Of a stretch of DNA of 64,000 nt, positions 40,901 through 48,199 are shown in pieces. Below the pieces are notes generated by a model that ran no database searches, had not been told where the DNA came from, and saw only the letters and a list, made by a program, of their open reading frames with translations. Origin of the DNA: Mycolicibacterium neoaurum (lineage in GTDB: Bacteria; Actinomycetota; Actinomycetes; Mycobacteriales; Mycobacteriaceae); assembly GCF_036946495.1 (NCBI RefSeq), contig NZ_JAQIIX010000002.1, forward strand, positions 3,410,001 to 3,474,000. The letters run 5' to 3'. The translations under genes were made by a program, and so were the position numbers. Within the stretch, counting starts at the first letter, position 1. Every line of letters begins with the position of its first letter.

Positions 40901-42111
40901 CGAAAGCCATTGCGTTGCACTACTTCCAGTTCCTGCCGCGCATCAGGGCTGATTTTCTTCTCATCACCGCCGAGCAGCTCGGCGACCGGTCCGAGCATCA
41001 AGGTCAGCGGGGTGCGGAACTCATGGCTGACATTCGAGAAGAACACCGTCTTGGCCTTGTCCAGTTCGGCGAGTTCGGCGGCGCGACGCTGCTCGGCCAG
41101 GTAGCTGCGTGCGCTGCCGATCTCACCGGCGATGTGGCCGGCGACCAGGTCGATGAATCCGCGATAGGAGTCGTCCAGCGGGCGGAACCTGTTGAGCCCG
41201 GCGACCAGCATTCCGTACGGCGCCGCGCCCTGCTGGGTCAGCGGCGCCAGCAACGCCTGCACCGGCGGCTGTGACCACGGTTCGGTCGGTAGGTTCATAA
41301 ACGATGCGCCCGCGAGCTCGACGACCCGTGAGCGCCCGGCGGCCGCATCGGCGCAGGGCCAGACCGAGTCGGTGCTGTCGTCGGTGATGTGCACCAACTC
41401 GGGGGCCGCCGGATTGTCAGCGGGTATGCCGGTGTGCGCAACCAGTCGAGCGCCGCCGGCACCGTCGAAGAGGTACAACAGGGCGAATGGGAGATCGAAG
41501 CGGTTACGGCCGAGCTTTGCTGCCGCAGACTGCAGAGTTTGGTCTTCCGACGGCAGCAAATTGGGATCGGAGCCCAGTTCCCGCAAGGTGGCCATCCGCC
41601 GCTCGGTGATCACGCGGGTGGTGTCCTCGCTGACGACGCACAGCAAGCCCACCACGTGTCCGTCGTCGTCGCTGAGCGCGCTGTAGGAGAACGTGTGGTA
41701 GCTCTCCTCGGGAAATCCCGAGCGCTGGATGATCAGCTGCAACCCCTCATCCCAGGTCGCCTCGCCGGTGCTGAATACGTGATCGATGCGGGGGCCGATG
41801 TCCTCCCATATCTCGGCCCACACCTCCCTGGCCGGTCGACCCAGTGCCCACGGATACTTGCTGCCCAACGTCTGATCGCGGTAGGCCGCATTGCAGAAGA
41901 AGGTGAGTTCCGGGCCCCAGGCCATCCACATGGAGAACCGCGACCTGAGCAGGATGCGCACCGCGGTCTGCAGGCTCTGCGGCCAGGCCGCGGGAACACC
42001 CAATGGGGTATCGGCCCAGTTCACCCGTGCCAGATCGTCGCCGATCTGCGGGTCGGAACTGAACACATCCCCGGCCGGATGGTGCGGACCGGATGTGGTG
42101 TCAGTGCTCAT
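37945..42111 (-). CDS. 1388-residue hybrid sensor kinase / receiver / SpoIIE phosphatase / RsbW-type ATPase
   Basis: Domains in order: PAS (about 45-165), GAF (190-340), HisKA with His363 in SNVSHEFRTPLT, HATPase (470-577; NVLSNAVKF, DTGIGV, GSGIGLAL), receiver (635-750; phospho-Asp684 in VVSDVMMP, Lys in LVKPF), PAS (762-880), GAF (890-1020), PP2C/SpoIIE (1050-1260; GGDWYDV, VGDCVGHG, NAGHPPP, YTDGLVE, SDDVAML) and an RsbW-type ATPase (1265-1385; EAVANSIEHGHRG, RGRGLALM). All key residues are present. It joins a two-component phosphorelay to sigma-factor partner switching in one chain. Rv1364c of M. tuberculosis is a shorter PAS-PP2C-RsbW-STAS fusion; here the STAS domain is a separate gene coupled by TGATG. 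ATG 42111 has AGAGG about 7 bases upstream. Confidence 0.93.
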   Translation of the reverse strand: MSTDTTSGPHHPAGDVFSSDPQIGDDLARVNWADTPLGVPAAWPQSLQTAVRILLRSRFSMWMAWGPELTFFCNAAYRDQTLGSKYPWALGRPAREVWAEIWEDIGPRIDHVFSTGEATWDEGLQLIIQRSGFPEESYHTFSYSALSDDDGHVVGLLCVVSEDTTRVITERRMATLRELGSDPNLLPSEDQTLQSAAAKLGRNRFDLPFALLYLFDGAGGARLVAHTGIPADNPAAPELVHITDDSTDSVWPCADAAAGRSRVVELAGASFMNLPTEPWSQPPVQALLAPLTQQGAAPYGMLVAGLNRFRPLDDSYRGFIDLVAGHIAGEIGSARSYLAEQRRAAELAELDKAKTVFFSNVSHEFRTPLTLMLGPVAELLGGDEKKISPDARQELEVVQRNGFRLTKLVNTLLDFARIEAGRTQARYEPVDAAALTAELASGFRSAVERAGLTFLVECPPLGQPVYLDRDMWEKVILNVLSNAVKFTASGSISVRTDRDGDDAVFVLADTGIGVSADELPRLFDRFHRIPAAWARSHEGSGIGLALVRELVALHGGTITAQSTEGRGTTFTIRIPFGTNHLPEEAIVSPGGSATTNEAPAQSANPFLEEALRWLPEDEGTHVVSPARPSASTSERVLVADDNADMRHYITRLLTGAGYAVEEASDGRHALDIIRSRPPELVVSDVMMPHLDGLELVATLRADPRTAALPVLLLSARAGAEASIDGLRAGADDYLVKPFAASELLARVQANITLARMRAHHARWHDALIDSLQEAFFVCDADGAVVEINAAFAEILGYGPEGLPYPPIHPWWPDAATEPEAHRQIATAFEDLLHRDRGVRTVPVCHRDGHRLWVTFSFTHAEDPDTGERLTVGTLRDATAEHYRRRHDTALADLNHALVLAETVDQAVESTITVLRQIWQARRVLAVTFATDGSTDHPKVIAAGVSTAWDDLPTSKRRFIESLCDADLLTSLTGGPGTAAIAVSHPDGVLVVWMELAENRPFTAPDHTLLTVLAGQLGQGLHRVHRLDQQHQTAVALQHAILGPSALPPGFTARYLPATTPLQVGGDWYDVIDLGDGRAGLIVGDCVGHGLDAATVMGQLRSACRALLLENPSPASALAGLDRFAMQLTGARSTTVFCAVLDLETGELSYSNAGHPPPIVVDANGTSMTLDAARGVPVGIRPGRNRSVALLTLPARATLLIYTDGLVERRRESLDDGIARAGELLREACSTDQGDELADRLLAGMTPPQGYSDDVAMLLYRHPGPLHISVPADIGQLAVTRNALRTWLSRNGLHPEQVQDLLVAVGEAVANSIEHGHRGGKSGTVTLTGRVHGSDVHLRIADTGVWKPADEVPHPTRGRGLALMRALTHQVTINSDHLGTTVDMQARIR

Positions 42112-42154
42112 CGCCGGCCTCTGGTGTCCTCGCAAGCGGCGTCATGCCCGGTAA

Positions 42155-42180
42155 CTACCCACCGAACGATCCTCTCCAAC
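42155..42180 (-). promoter_or_regulatory. Possible SigF-like promoter of the hybrid kinase gene
   Basis: GTTG (42177-42180), a 16-base spacer and GGGTAG (42155-42160) on the minus strand resemble the SigF pattern with one mismatch in the -35 element. The distance to ATG 42111 leaves a leader of about 37 bases. Weaker than the other sites of this type in the window. Confidence 0.3.
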
Positions 42181-42271
42181 GTGATGCCGGCGTTCCGTTT
42201 TGCCGCACCGACCATACCCGGCAGACTTTCGTCTACCGGACAGCCGGACGGCGGCGGGTGATCGGCTCCCG

Positions 42272-44647
42272 TCAGCTGATCCGGGTGACCACACCCCGAT
42301 CACCGTCGACGCGGATGCGGTCACCGGTCCGGAAGGTCTGGGTGCCGACAAGGGTGTTCACCACGCACGGCAAGCCATACTCGCGCGCCACCACGGCACC
42401 GTGGGATACCGAGCTGCCGATATCGGTGACCAGGGCTGCGATCACGGTGAAGTACGGGGTCCAACCGACATCGGTCACGGGTGCCACGAGAATCTCACCG
42501 GGGCGCACGGCCCCGGCGTCGTGGACCGATTTCGCCACCCGCACCGTGCCCTCGACCACACCGCGGCTCGCCGGACGGCCGATGATCATGTCGTCGTCAC
42601 CGGCGACTGCCATCTGCGGTGTCGCGATCCTGGGTCTCGGTCGTCCCACCGAGACATCGTCGAACTCGAGCGCGTCCTGATAGGGGAGTGCTTCTCGGCG
42701 CTTTATCGCACATCGGACGAGATCGTCGATGTCATCGTCGCCCACCACCTGCCCCAGCTCGAAGCGATCGAAGAAGAACACGAGATCGGCATCGGGCAGT
42801 CGGCCGGCGCGCTGGAGTAACTCACCGAGATTGCGGTACCCACGCTTGAGCGCATGGGCCATCAACGCCATCTTCGCTTTGGTCTGTTCGCGTCCGCGGG
42901 CTCCGCCCCTGGCGAGACGGGCCAGCAGTTCGATCGGCGCGGGCGACTTCTCGTGCACCGCATCGGGTGTGCGGACGCGCTCGGAGGTGACGAGCGAGGC
43001 TCGCAGCATTGCCTGCATCATCGCCCCGAGGCCCGCGGGGTCATCCGCCCAGGACGGGTCGCGCATGCACAGTTCCCGGTATCCGCGATGACCGTGCCTG
43101 CCGAGGAACTCGCGCAACCCGGTGCCTGCGGCATCGGCGTACAGATTTCGGACAGCCACATCGGGTGCTTGGGCGAGGAATCGTTGGGCCGTCGGCGGAT
43201 CGGCGGCCAGCCTGGCAACCACCGACCTCAGCTGCTCGAGCATCAGTGCACTCTCGACGTCATCGGCGCCGGCCATCAGGCGCATGGCCTCGGCCCGGCC
43301 GTCGGTCTCGGTGCGACCTTGCCGAACAGCCCGGCCGATCAGGGTGCTCTCCAGGACGTTGGCCGCGACGGCGGCACGTGATGAGGACCGCACGTGGATG
43401 AGTGTGACGTCACAGTAGAGTTCGACGCCGGATTCCAGTGCGCGCAACATCTCTCGCGGATCGGTGGTGGCGGGGATGCGAAATCTTGTGATCCGGTCGT
43501 CGAGTCGGCGGATCGCCGGGCCGACCGACAGTGCGTGGCTCACCAGTCGAATCGTGTTGCCGAGCTTGCGGTGGAATGGTTGTGCGGGTTTGGCTTCCAG
43601 CTCGTCGATCACCCGGCCGCATATCGACATCGAGAACTGCTCAAGCGAATTACCGAGGATTCCCGAGCTCAGCGCCGTACCTTCGGTGAGGTTCAAGAAC
43701 ATGTGGCCGTAGAAATAGCCGACCTGCAACCAGGGTGCCTCATAACGCTGCTGGGCCCGTGCCACTACCTGGGTCATCTGCATCGCGTAATCGATGGCGT
43801 AACCGGACACCGACGCCGTGAGTGGACAGAACGCGCCCGGCATCATCTCTCCGATGTTGCAGCGGGTGTAGACGTGATCGACACCGGCCAGCGGGGAGTC
43901 CATCTCGTTGAGGTCGCCGGGGAGGGTGGTGATGGGGCGGGCTTGCAACCACCACAGCATTCCCGATCGGTCGATGGCCCATTCGAGGTCCATCGGCACG
44001 CCCCAGTGCCGTGCGGCCAGGACCGCGCCGTTGCGGATCGCGGTGATCTCGTCGGTGCTCAGCACCGGTGTTCCGGCAGATTCGCACAATGCGGTGGTCC
44101 CGTCGGCGTTGAGCACGAGGTGGTCCGACGAGGCCGACCCATCGACCAGTGCCTCCCCGAGACCGGCGACGGAGTCGATGACCATCAGGTCGCGCCGACC
44201 GGTGGTGGGATCGGCTGTGAAGACCACGCCCGCGGCACGGGCGTCCACCATCTGCTGCACCACCAGATGCATGGTGGTCGTGTCGCGTTCGCTGTATGCC
44301 GACGCCCGTTGTGAGGCGACCGAATCGGCGCACCGGCGCACCGCGGCGACGAACTCGTCGACGTTTCCGACGCTCAGCACTGTCTCGTACTGACCGGCGA
44401 AGGATTGGTCGATCCCGTCCTCGCCGGTGGCCGAGGAGCGCACGGCGACGGGAACCGCTCCCGCGGAGAACATTTGGGTGAAGCGCCCGACCGCCGCCGC
44501 GATCGTGCCGTCACGCGCGGCATCGGCGAGGACGAATCCGACCGGAACGGGCAGGCCGATTCGGCGCAGTTCTGCCAGTCCGGCCGCTTTACCGCCGAGG
44601 CGACCGTCGGTGATGTCGTCGAATTCCACAATCGGCGACGTCTCCAT
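42272..44647 (-). CDS. PEP synthase / rifampin-phosphotransferase-like dikinase
   Basis: A 791-residue enzyme with the three-part layout of rifampin phosphotransferase: N-terminal ATP-binding PPDK domain (about 1-240; GGKAAGLAELRRIGLPVP, AVRSSATGEDG, GVVFTADP, EWAIDR), a large central helical domain (about 260-690), and a C-terminal swivelling phosphohistidine domain with His749 in SSVSHGAVVAREYG. There is no C-terminal PEP/pyruvate barrel, so it is not a full PEP synthase. In this family phosphate passes from ATP through His to a substrate bound in the middle domain; rifampicin is one known substrate. The real substrate here is unknown. A TetR-type palindrome overlaps its promoter region. 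Confidence 0.87.
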   Translation of the reverse strand: METSPIVEFDDITDGRLGGKAAGLAELRRIGLPVPVGFVLADAARDGTIAAAVGRFTQMFSAGAVPVAVRSSATGEDGIDQSFAGQYETVLSVGNVDEFVAAVRRCADSVASQRASAYSERDTTTMHLVVQQMVDARAAGVVFTADPTTGRRDLMVIDSVAGLGEALVDGSASSDHLVLNADGTTALCESAGTPVLSTDEITAIRNGAVLAARHWGVPMDLEWAIDRSGMLWWLQARPITTLPGDLNEMDSPLAGVDHVYTRCNIGEMMPGAFCPLTASVSGYAIDYAMQMTQVVARAQQRYEAPWLQVGYFYGHMFLNLTEGTALSSGILGNSLEQFSMSICGRVIDELEAKPAQPFHRKLGNTIRLVSHALSVGPAIRRLDDRITRFRIPATTDPREMLRALESGVELYCDVTLIHVRSSSRAAVAANVLESTLIGRAVRQGRTETDGRAEAMRLMAGADDVESALMLEQLRSVVARLAADPPTAQRFLAQAPDVAVRNLYADAAGTGLREFLGRHGHRGYRELCMRDPSWADDPAGLGAMMQAMLRASLVTSERVRTPDAVHEKSPAPIELLARLARGGARGREQTKAKMALMAHALKRGYRNLGELLQRAGRLPDADLVFFFDRFELGQVVGDDDIDDLVRCAIKRREALPYQDALEFDDVSVGRPRPRIATPQMAVAGDDDMIIGRPASRGVVEGTVRVAKSVHDAGAVRPGEILVAPVTDVGWTPYFTVIAALVTDIGSSVSHGAVVAREYGLPCVVNTLVGTQTFRTGDRIRVDGDRGVVTRIS

Positions 44648-44660
44648 CGGGCCCCTTCAG

Positions 44661-44680
44661 AATACGATACGGACGGTATT
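44661..44680. promoter_or_regulatory. TetR-type operator-like palindrome before the PEP-synthase-like gene
   Basis: AATAC and GTATT form the arms of an imperfect 20-bp palindrome (7 of 10 pairs match) 14 bases upstream of the start codon, in an AT-rich patch that continues to about 44687. The ATACGATAC core is like operators of TetR-family repressors. No TetR gene is nearby, so a distant regulator is implied. Confidence 0.4.
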
Positions 44681-44772
44681 GTAATTACGGTCGGCATCAT
44701 GACAGCAGACGGCCGCGCGGTTGGCAAGACCGCGCCCGATCCTCGAACTGATCACCTCGGGGTGGTCACTGG

Positions 44773-45453
44773 TCAGCCCCTGGTGTTGATCACCTGCTCG
44801 GCGATATCGGCGAGTTTGGTATTGCTGTCCTGGGACAGCTTGCGCAGCAGGGCGAATGCCTGCACGTCGTCGACCTTGAAGCGTTCCATGATGATCCCTT
44901 TGGCCTGCCCGATGCGGTCGCGGCTGGCCACCGCCGATTCGAGCTCCTCGCTCTGACGGCTTGCCAAAATCGCCGCGGCGGCATGCGCGGCCAGCACTAG
45001 GCCGGTGGTCTCGGCGCGGGCCGTCCAGACGTTGGGGTGAAAGCTGAAGAGGTTCAATGCTCCGGCCGTGCGGTTGGCTGTGTAGAGCTTGAAGGACAGG
45101 CCGCTGCGCACGCCGTACTCGAGGGCCGCCGGTGAGTACTTGGGCCAGCGCGGCTCGTCGCGGAAGTCGTCGGTGCGCACCACGATGTCATCCAGCGCTG
45201 CCTGCATGCAGGGACCCTCACCGAAGGTGACCTGCAGTTCGTCGAGTTTGTTGGGCAGGTCGCTGGTGGTCGCCAGTGACTCGTACGTGGAGTCTTTGCC
45301 GATCAGCAGGATTCCCGCGGTGTCGGCCTCCGGGATCAACTCGATCGCCGCGGAGGTGACATCGCGCAGGACATCGTCGACACTCTGCAAGGCGACGGCA
45401 CGGGCCAGCTCGGCCATCCGCTGCGCCAGGTCGCCACTGGAGTCAAACGTCAT
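44773..45453 (-). CDS. GAF-ANTAR regulator
   Basis: A 226-residue protein with a GAF domain (about 20-165; EADTAGILLIGKD, FGEGPCMQAALDDIVVRTDD, GALNLFSFHPNVW) and an ANTAR domain (about 165-222; GQAKGIIMERFKVDDVQAF, LSQDSNTKLADIAEQV). It resembles the gene at 34474 more closely than the one at 30750. It lies upstream of the PEP-synthase-like gene in the same direction with a 125-base gap, which could contain the hairpin target of an ANTAR protein, although I cannot fold one with confidence. Confidence 0.93.
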   Translation of the reverse strand: MTFDSSGDLAQRMAELARAVALQSVDDVLRDVTSAAIELIPEADTAGILLIGKDSTYESLATTSDLPNKLDELQVTFGEGPCMQAALDDIVVRTDDFRDEPRWPKYSPAALEYGVRSGLSFKLYTANRTAGALNLFSFHPNVWTARAETTGLVLAAHAAAAILASRQSEELESAVASRDRIGQAKGIIMERFKVDDVQAFALLRKLSQDSNTKLADIAEQVINTRG

Positions 45454-45772
45454 CTCGCCACCCTAGAAGGGCGCGCGCTGCCACGTACAGTTTGGTCTGC
45501 CAAATGTGCGGGTAACGCGTCCTCAGTGCCGGCGATGACAGGCTGCGTGATCCCGGTACGAGGTGGGCTCAGGTTGGTCGGCAGCCACGTTAAGAAGTCA
45601 GCGGGACCAGAGTCTCACCGTCGCGCTGACATCGTTGTCCCTTTGTTATCAGTCCGCGGCCTGATGTCATCGGCCAAAGCCCGGACAGCATTTCGCCAAA
45701 CTGGCGGCTCGACCATGGTCCAATGACGGCAGGGTTGCCGGACCAACGGTCCGGTCGAGGGGGGAGTCTGCT
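45454..45772. other. Intergenic region between divergent signalling genes
   Basis: This 319-base gap separates the ANTAR gene (minus) from the membrane diguanylate cyclase gene (plus). I see no gene with a ribosome-binding site and acceptable codon use. GACCAACGGTCCGGTC near 45751 contains a short inverted repeat (GGACC and GGTCC) just before the cyclase ribosome-binding site. Both promoters must lie here. Confidence 0.45.
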
Positions 45773-46864
45773 GTGGGCGACACCGGTGTGGTCGCCTTGT
45801 TCGGACGGTGGTGGCGACAACCGGGCCGCTATGACTGGCTCGTCCAGCTGGTACAGGACAGTGGTTATGGACGGCTCGGCCGATTCGGCGTCGGCGCGTC
45901 CTGCGTCGCCATCGGGGCGTGGCCGATCCTGATGGCGTTCAGTGCCCAGGGCGTCGTCCCGCCTGTGGCCCGGATCGTGACCTTGTCATGTGGTGTGCTG
46001 GCAATTTTGCTCGGCTGGTGGTGGTTTGTCGGGTGGCCCACCTATCGGCAGTCCAGGTTCATCGTCATCGTCCTGAACGCCAGCATCAGTCTCACCTGCG
46101 TGCTGTACATCCTCAATGGCAGTCCCGTCACCGGAACCTTGGCATTCGCCCTCACGGCCACCTATGTGGCCGGCTTACACACGCTCCCGCATCTGATGAT
46201 CGTGTTGGGGCTGGCGACGGTGCCAATCGTCATGAAGATCGTGTCCGAGGCGCTGGCCGGCGATCTCTACGAGGGATTGGCCGATGGTGTGCTGCGACTT
46301 GCCACCGTCACGGTGGTGCCGATCACCTTGCGACTGTTGTTGCAGTTGCTCAGCGACGCCGCCGTCGACTCCGATCTCGACCCCCTGACCGGACTGGCGA
46401 ATCGCCGTGGGCTCGTGCGATCGATCGGCCAGCTGGTGGGGACCGCGGGGAACGGCGAAGGTGTCCAGGTGTCCCTGACGATGCTCGATATCGACAATTT
46501 CAAGGCGATCAACGACACCCACGGACATGCCACCGGGGACGGCGTGTTGGTCACGCTGTCGCGATTGATGCGTATGACCTGTCCCGACCACGCGGTGATC
46601 GCCCGGGTCGGCGGCGAGGAATTCGCGATCGTCGCGATCGGAGCCATCGACGATGCGGTGGTGATGGCCGAGCGGCTGTGCCGCCAGTTCCATCGGGCTC
46701 CTGCTCGCTTCACGGTCAGCATCGGCATTGCCGGCGCCATGCTTGGGCACGCTGCGGCCGTCGACACCATCGCGCTCACCGAACGTCTCCTCGATGCCGC
46801 GGACAGGGCAATGTATACCGCCAAGCGCGCAGGCGGCGACCGCGTTCAGGTCGCCGGCGGCTGA
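45773..46864 (+). CDS. Membrane diguanylate cyclase (GGEEF)
   Basis: A 363-residue protein with about six N-terminal membrane helices (about 40-195) forming a sensory region, followed by a GGDEF domain (about 200-360). DPLTGLANRRGL opens it, DIDNFKAINDTHGHATGD binds substrate, and VGGEEF is the active-site loop, so it should be active. No RxxD inhibitory site precedes it. GGGGGGAG lies just upstream of GTG 45773. Together with the soluble cyclase at 12440 and the EAL protein at 23246, the window encodes separate makers and a breaker of cyclic di-GMP. Confidence 0.92.
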   Translation: MGDTGVVALFGRWWRQPGRYDWLVQLVQDSGYGRLGRFGVGASCVAIGAWPILMAFSAQGVVPPVARIVTLSCGVLAILLGWWWFVGWPTYRQSRFIVIVLNASISLTCVLYILNGSPVTGTLAFALTATYVAGLHTLPHLMIVLGLATVPIVMKIVSEALAGDLYEGLADGVLRLATVTVVPITLRLLLQLLSDAAVDSDLDPLTGLANRRGLVRSIGQLVGTAGNGEGVQVSLTMLDIDNFKAINDTHGHATGDGVLVTLSRLMRMTCPDHAVIARVGGEEFAIVAIGAIDDAVVMAERLCRQFHRAPARFTVSIGIAGAMLGHAAAVDTIALTERLLDAADRAMYTAKRAGGDRVQVAGG

Positions 46865-46938
46865 CCTGCAGGTGAGGATCCGGCGGTGAGCGGGTATCCC
46901 TGAGCCGCGGCACCGGGTCGCGTGGTGGGAGGATCGCG

Positions 46939-47949
46939 ATGCTGGCTTGGCTCGACCGTGTCCAACAGCGCAGTCGCGCTGCCGGATTCGCGATCGCAGT
47001 GGTCTACAAGTACGTCGACGACCAGGCCAATTACCTGGCCGCGTTGATCACCTACTACACCTTCGTCTCGCTGTTCCCGGTCCTGATGCTGCTCACCACG
47101 GCACTCGGGGTTGTCTTGCGCGACCGTCCGCAGTGGCGGGAGCAGATCGTCGATTCGGCCATCAGCCAGTTTCCGCTGTTGGGGGATCAGATGAGCGAGC
47201 CGAATGCGCTCAGCGGCGGCACGACGGCCGTCGTCGTCGGGATCATCGGCGCACTCTATGGCGGTCTCGGGGCGGGTACGGCGCTGCAGAACGCCATGGA
47301 CACCATCTGGGCGGTGCCGCGCTATGTTCGGCCCGACCCGATCAGGGCTCGGCTGCGCAGCCTCATGCTGCTGCTCGTGCTCGGATCGGCACTCATCGCC
47401 ACCACGGTGCTCACCGCAGTGGGCCGCAGTTGGGCGGACCTCGGTTTCCTTGGGACGAGCGCGGTGGTCATCGCCTCGCTGGCCCTCAACACTGCGGTCT
47501 GTGTCATCGCATTCCGTGTCACGACGGTGCGCGAGCTGACGGTGCCCCAGGTGTTGCCGGGTGCGCTGATCGCTGCGTGCCTGTGGCAGATCCTGCAATG
47601 GTTCGGTGCCTCGTACGTCACCCATGTTGTCGGTTCGGCCAGCGTCACGAACAGCGTATTTGCCATCGTTCTCGGCTTGCTGGCCTTCCTGTACCTGGTC
47701 TCCACGTCGCTGTTGGTCTGTGCCCAGATCAATGCCGTCCGCGTGGACCGTTTGCATCCCCGCGCACTGCTGACCCCGTTCACCGATAATGTCGAGCTGA
47801 CCGCGGCGGATCGCCGCATGTACTCCGGGCAGGCTGAGGCCCAGCAGGCCAAGGGTTTTCAGCGAGTCGATGTCAGCTTCGACGAGACACCGGTGAGTGA
47901 CGAGGTTTCTCGGCGCGACGGCGAGGGTATGGCCGGGGCCAGTCAATGA
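46939..47949 (+). CDS. YihY/BrkB-family membrane protein
   Basis: A 336-residue integral membrane protein with about six helices (to about residue 275) and a polar C-terminal tail. ALITYYTFVSLFPVLML near the start and QNAMDTIWAVP are typical of the YihY/virulence factor BrkB family. It was once mistaken for RNase BN; transport or envelope roles are suspected. GGGAGG lies 6 bases before the ATG. A GGGTAT at about 46900, without a matching -35 box, could be a weak stress promoter. It is followed 49 bases later by a small membrane protein gene. Confidence 0.92.
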   Translation: MLAWLDRVQQRSRAAGFAIAVVYKYVDDQANYLAALITYYTFVSLFPVLMLLTTALGVVLRDRPQWREQIVDSAISQFPLLGDQMSEPNALSGGTTAVVVGIIGALYGGLGAGTALQNAMDTIWAVPRYVRPDPIRARLRSLMLLLVLGSALIATTVLTAVGRSWADLGFLGTSAVVIASLALNTAVCVIAFRVTTVRELTVPQVLPGALIAACLWQILQWFGASYVTHVVGSASVTNSVFAIVLGLLAFLYLVSTSLLVCAQINAVRVDRLHPRALLTPFTDNVELTAADRRMYSGQAEAQQAKGFQRVDVSFDETPVSDEVSRRDGEGMAGASQ

Positions 47950-47998
47950 GTGGCCGAGGGTTTTCCGGCCGCGTTTTCTTCAGATGGGAGACATGCTT

Positions 47999-48199
47999 GT
48001 GAGCGTCACCGGTAAGGCGAAGTCTGCCACTCGGTTCGGACTCAAGGTGCAACGCCGGATCGTGATCGCGCAGGCCCTGTGGTGGCCCACGCTCATCCTC
48101 GGGGGGATCGTTGCGGGAGTGAGTGTGCTCGCCGCGGCTCGTCGACGTACTGTGCCGCAACCGGTTTCGCCTCCGCAGCCGGTCACGACTGCCTACTGA
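47999..48199 (+). CDS. Small single-helix membrane protein (66 aa)
   Basis: A small basic protein with one membrane helix: MSVTGKAKSATRFGLKVQRR, then ALWWPTLILGGIVAGVSVLA, then a Pro-rich tail. GTG 47999 is chosen because GGGAG lies 8 bases upstream; ATG 47993 would be only 2 bases from it. It probably shares a transcript with the YihY gene. Its last 17 bases overlap the 3' end of the convergent permease gene. No family recognised; it may be an accessory subunit of the YihY protein. Confidence 0.65.
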   Translation: MSVTGKAKSATRFGLKVQRRIVIAQALWWPTLILGGIVAGVSVLAAARRRTVPQPVSPPQPVTTAY

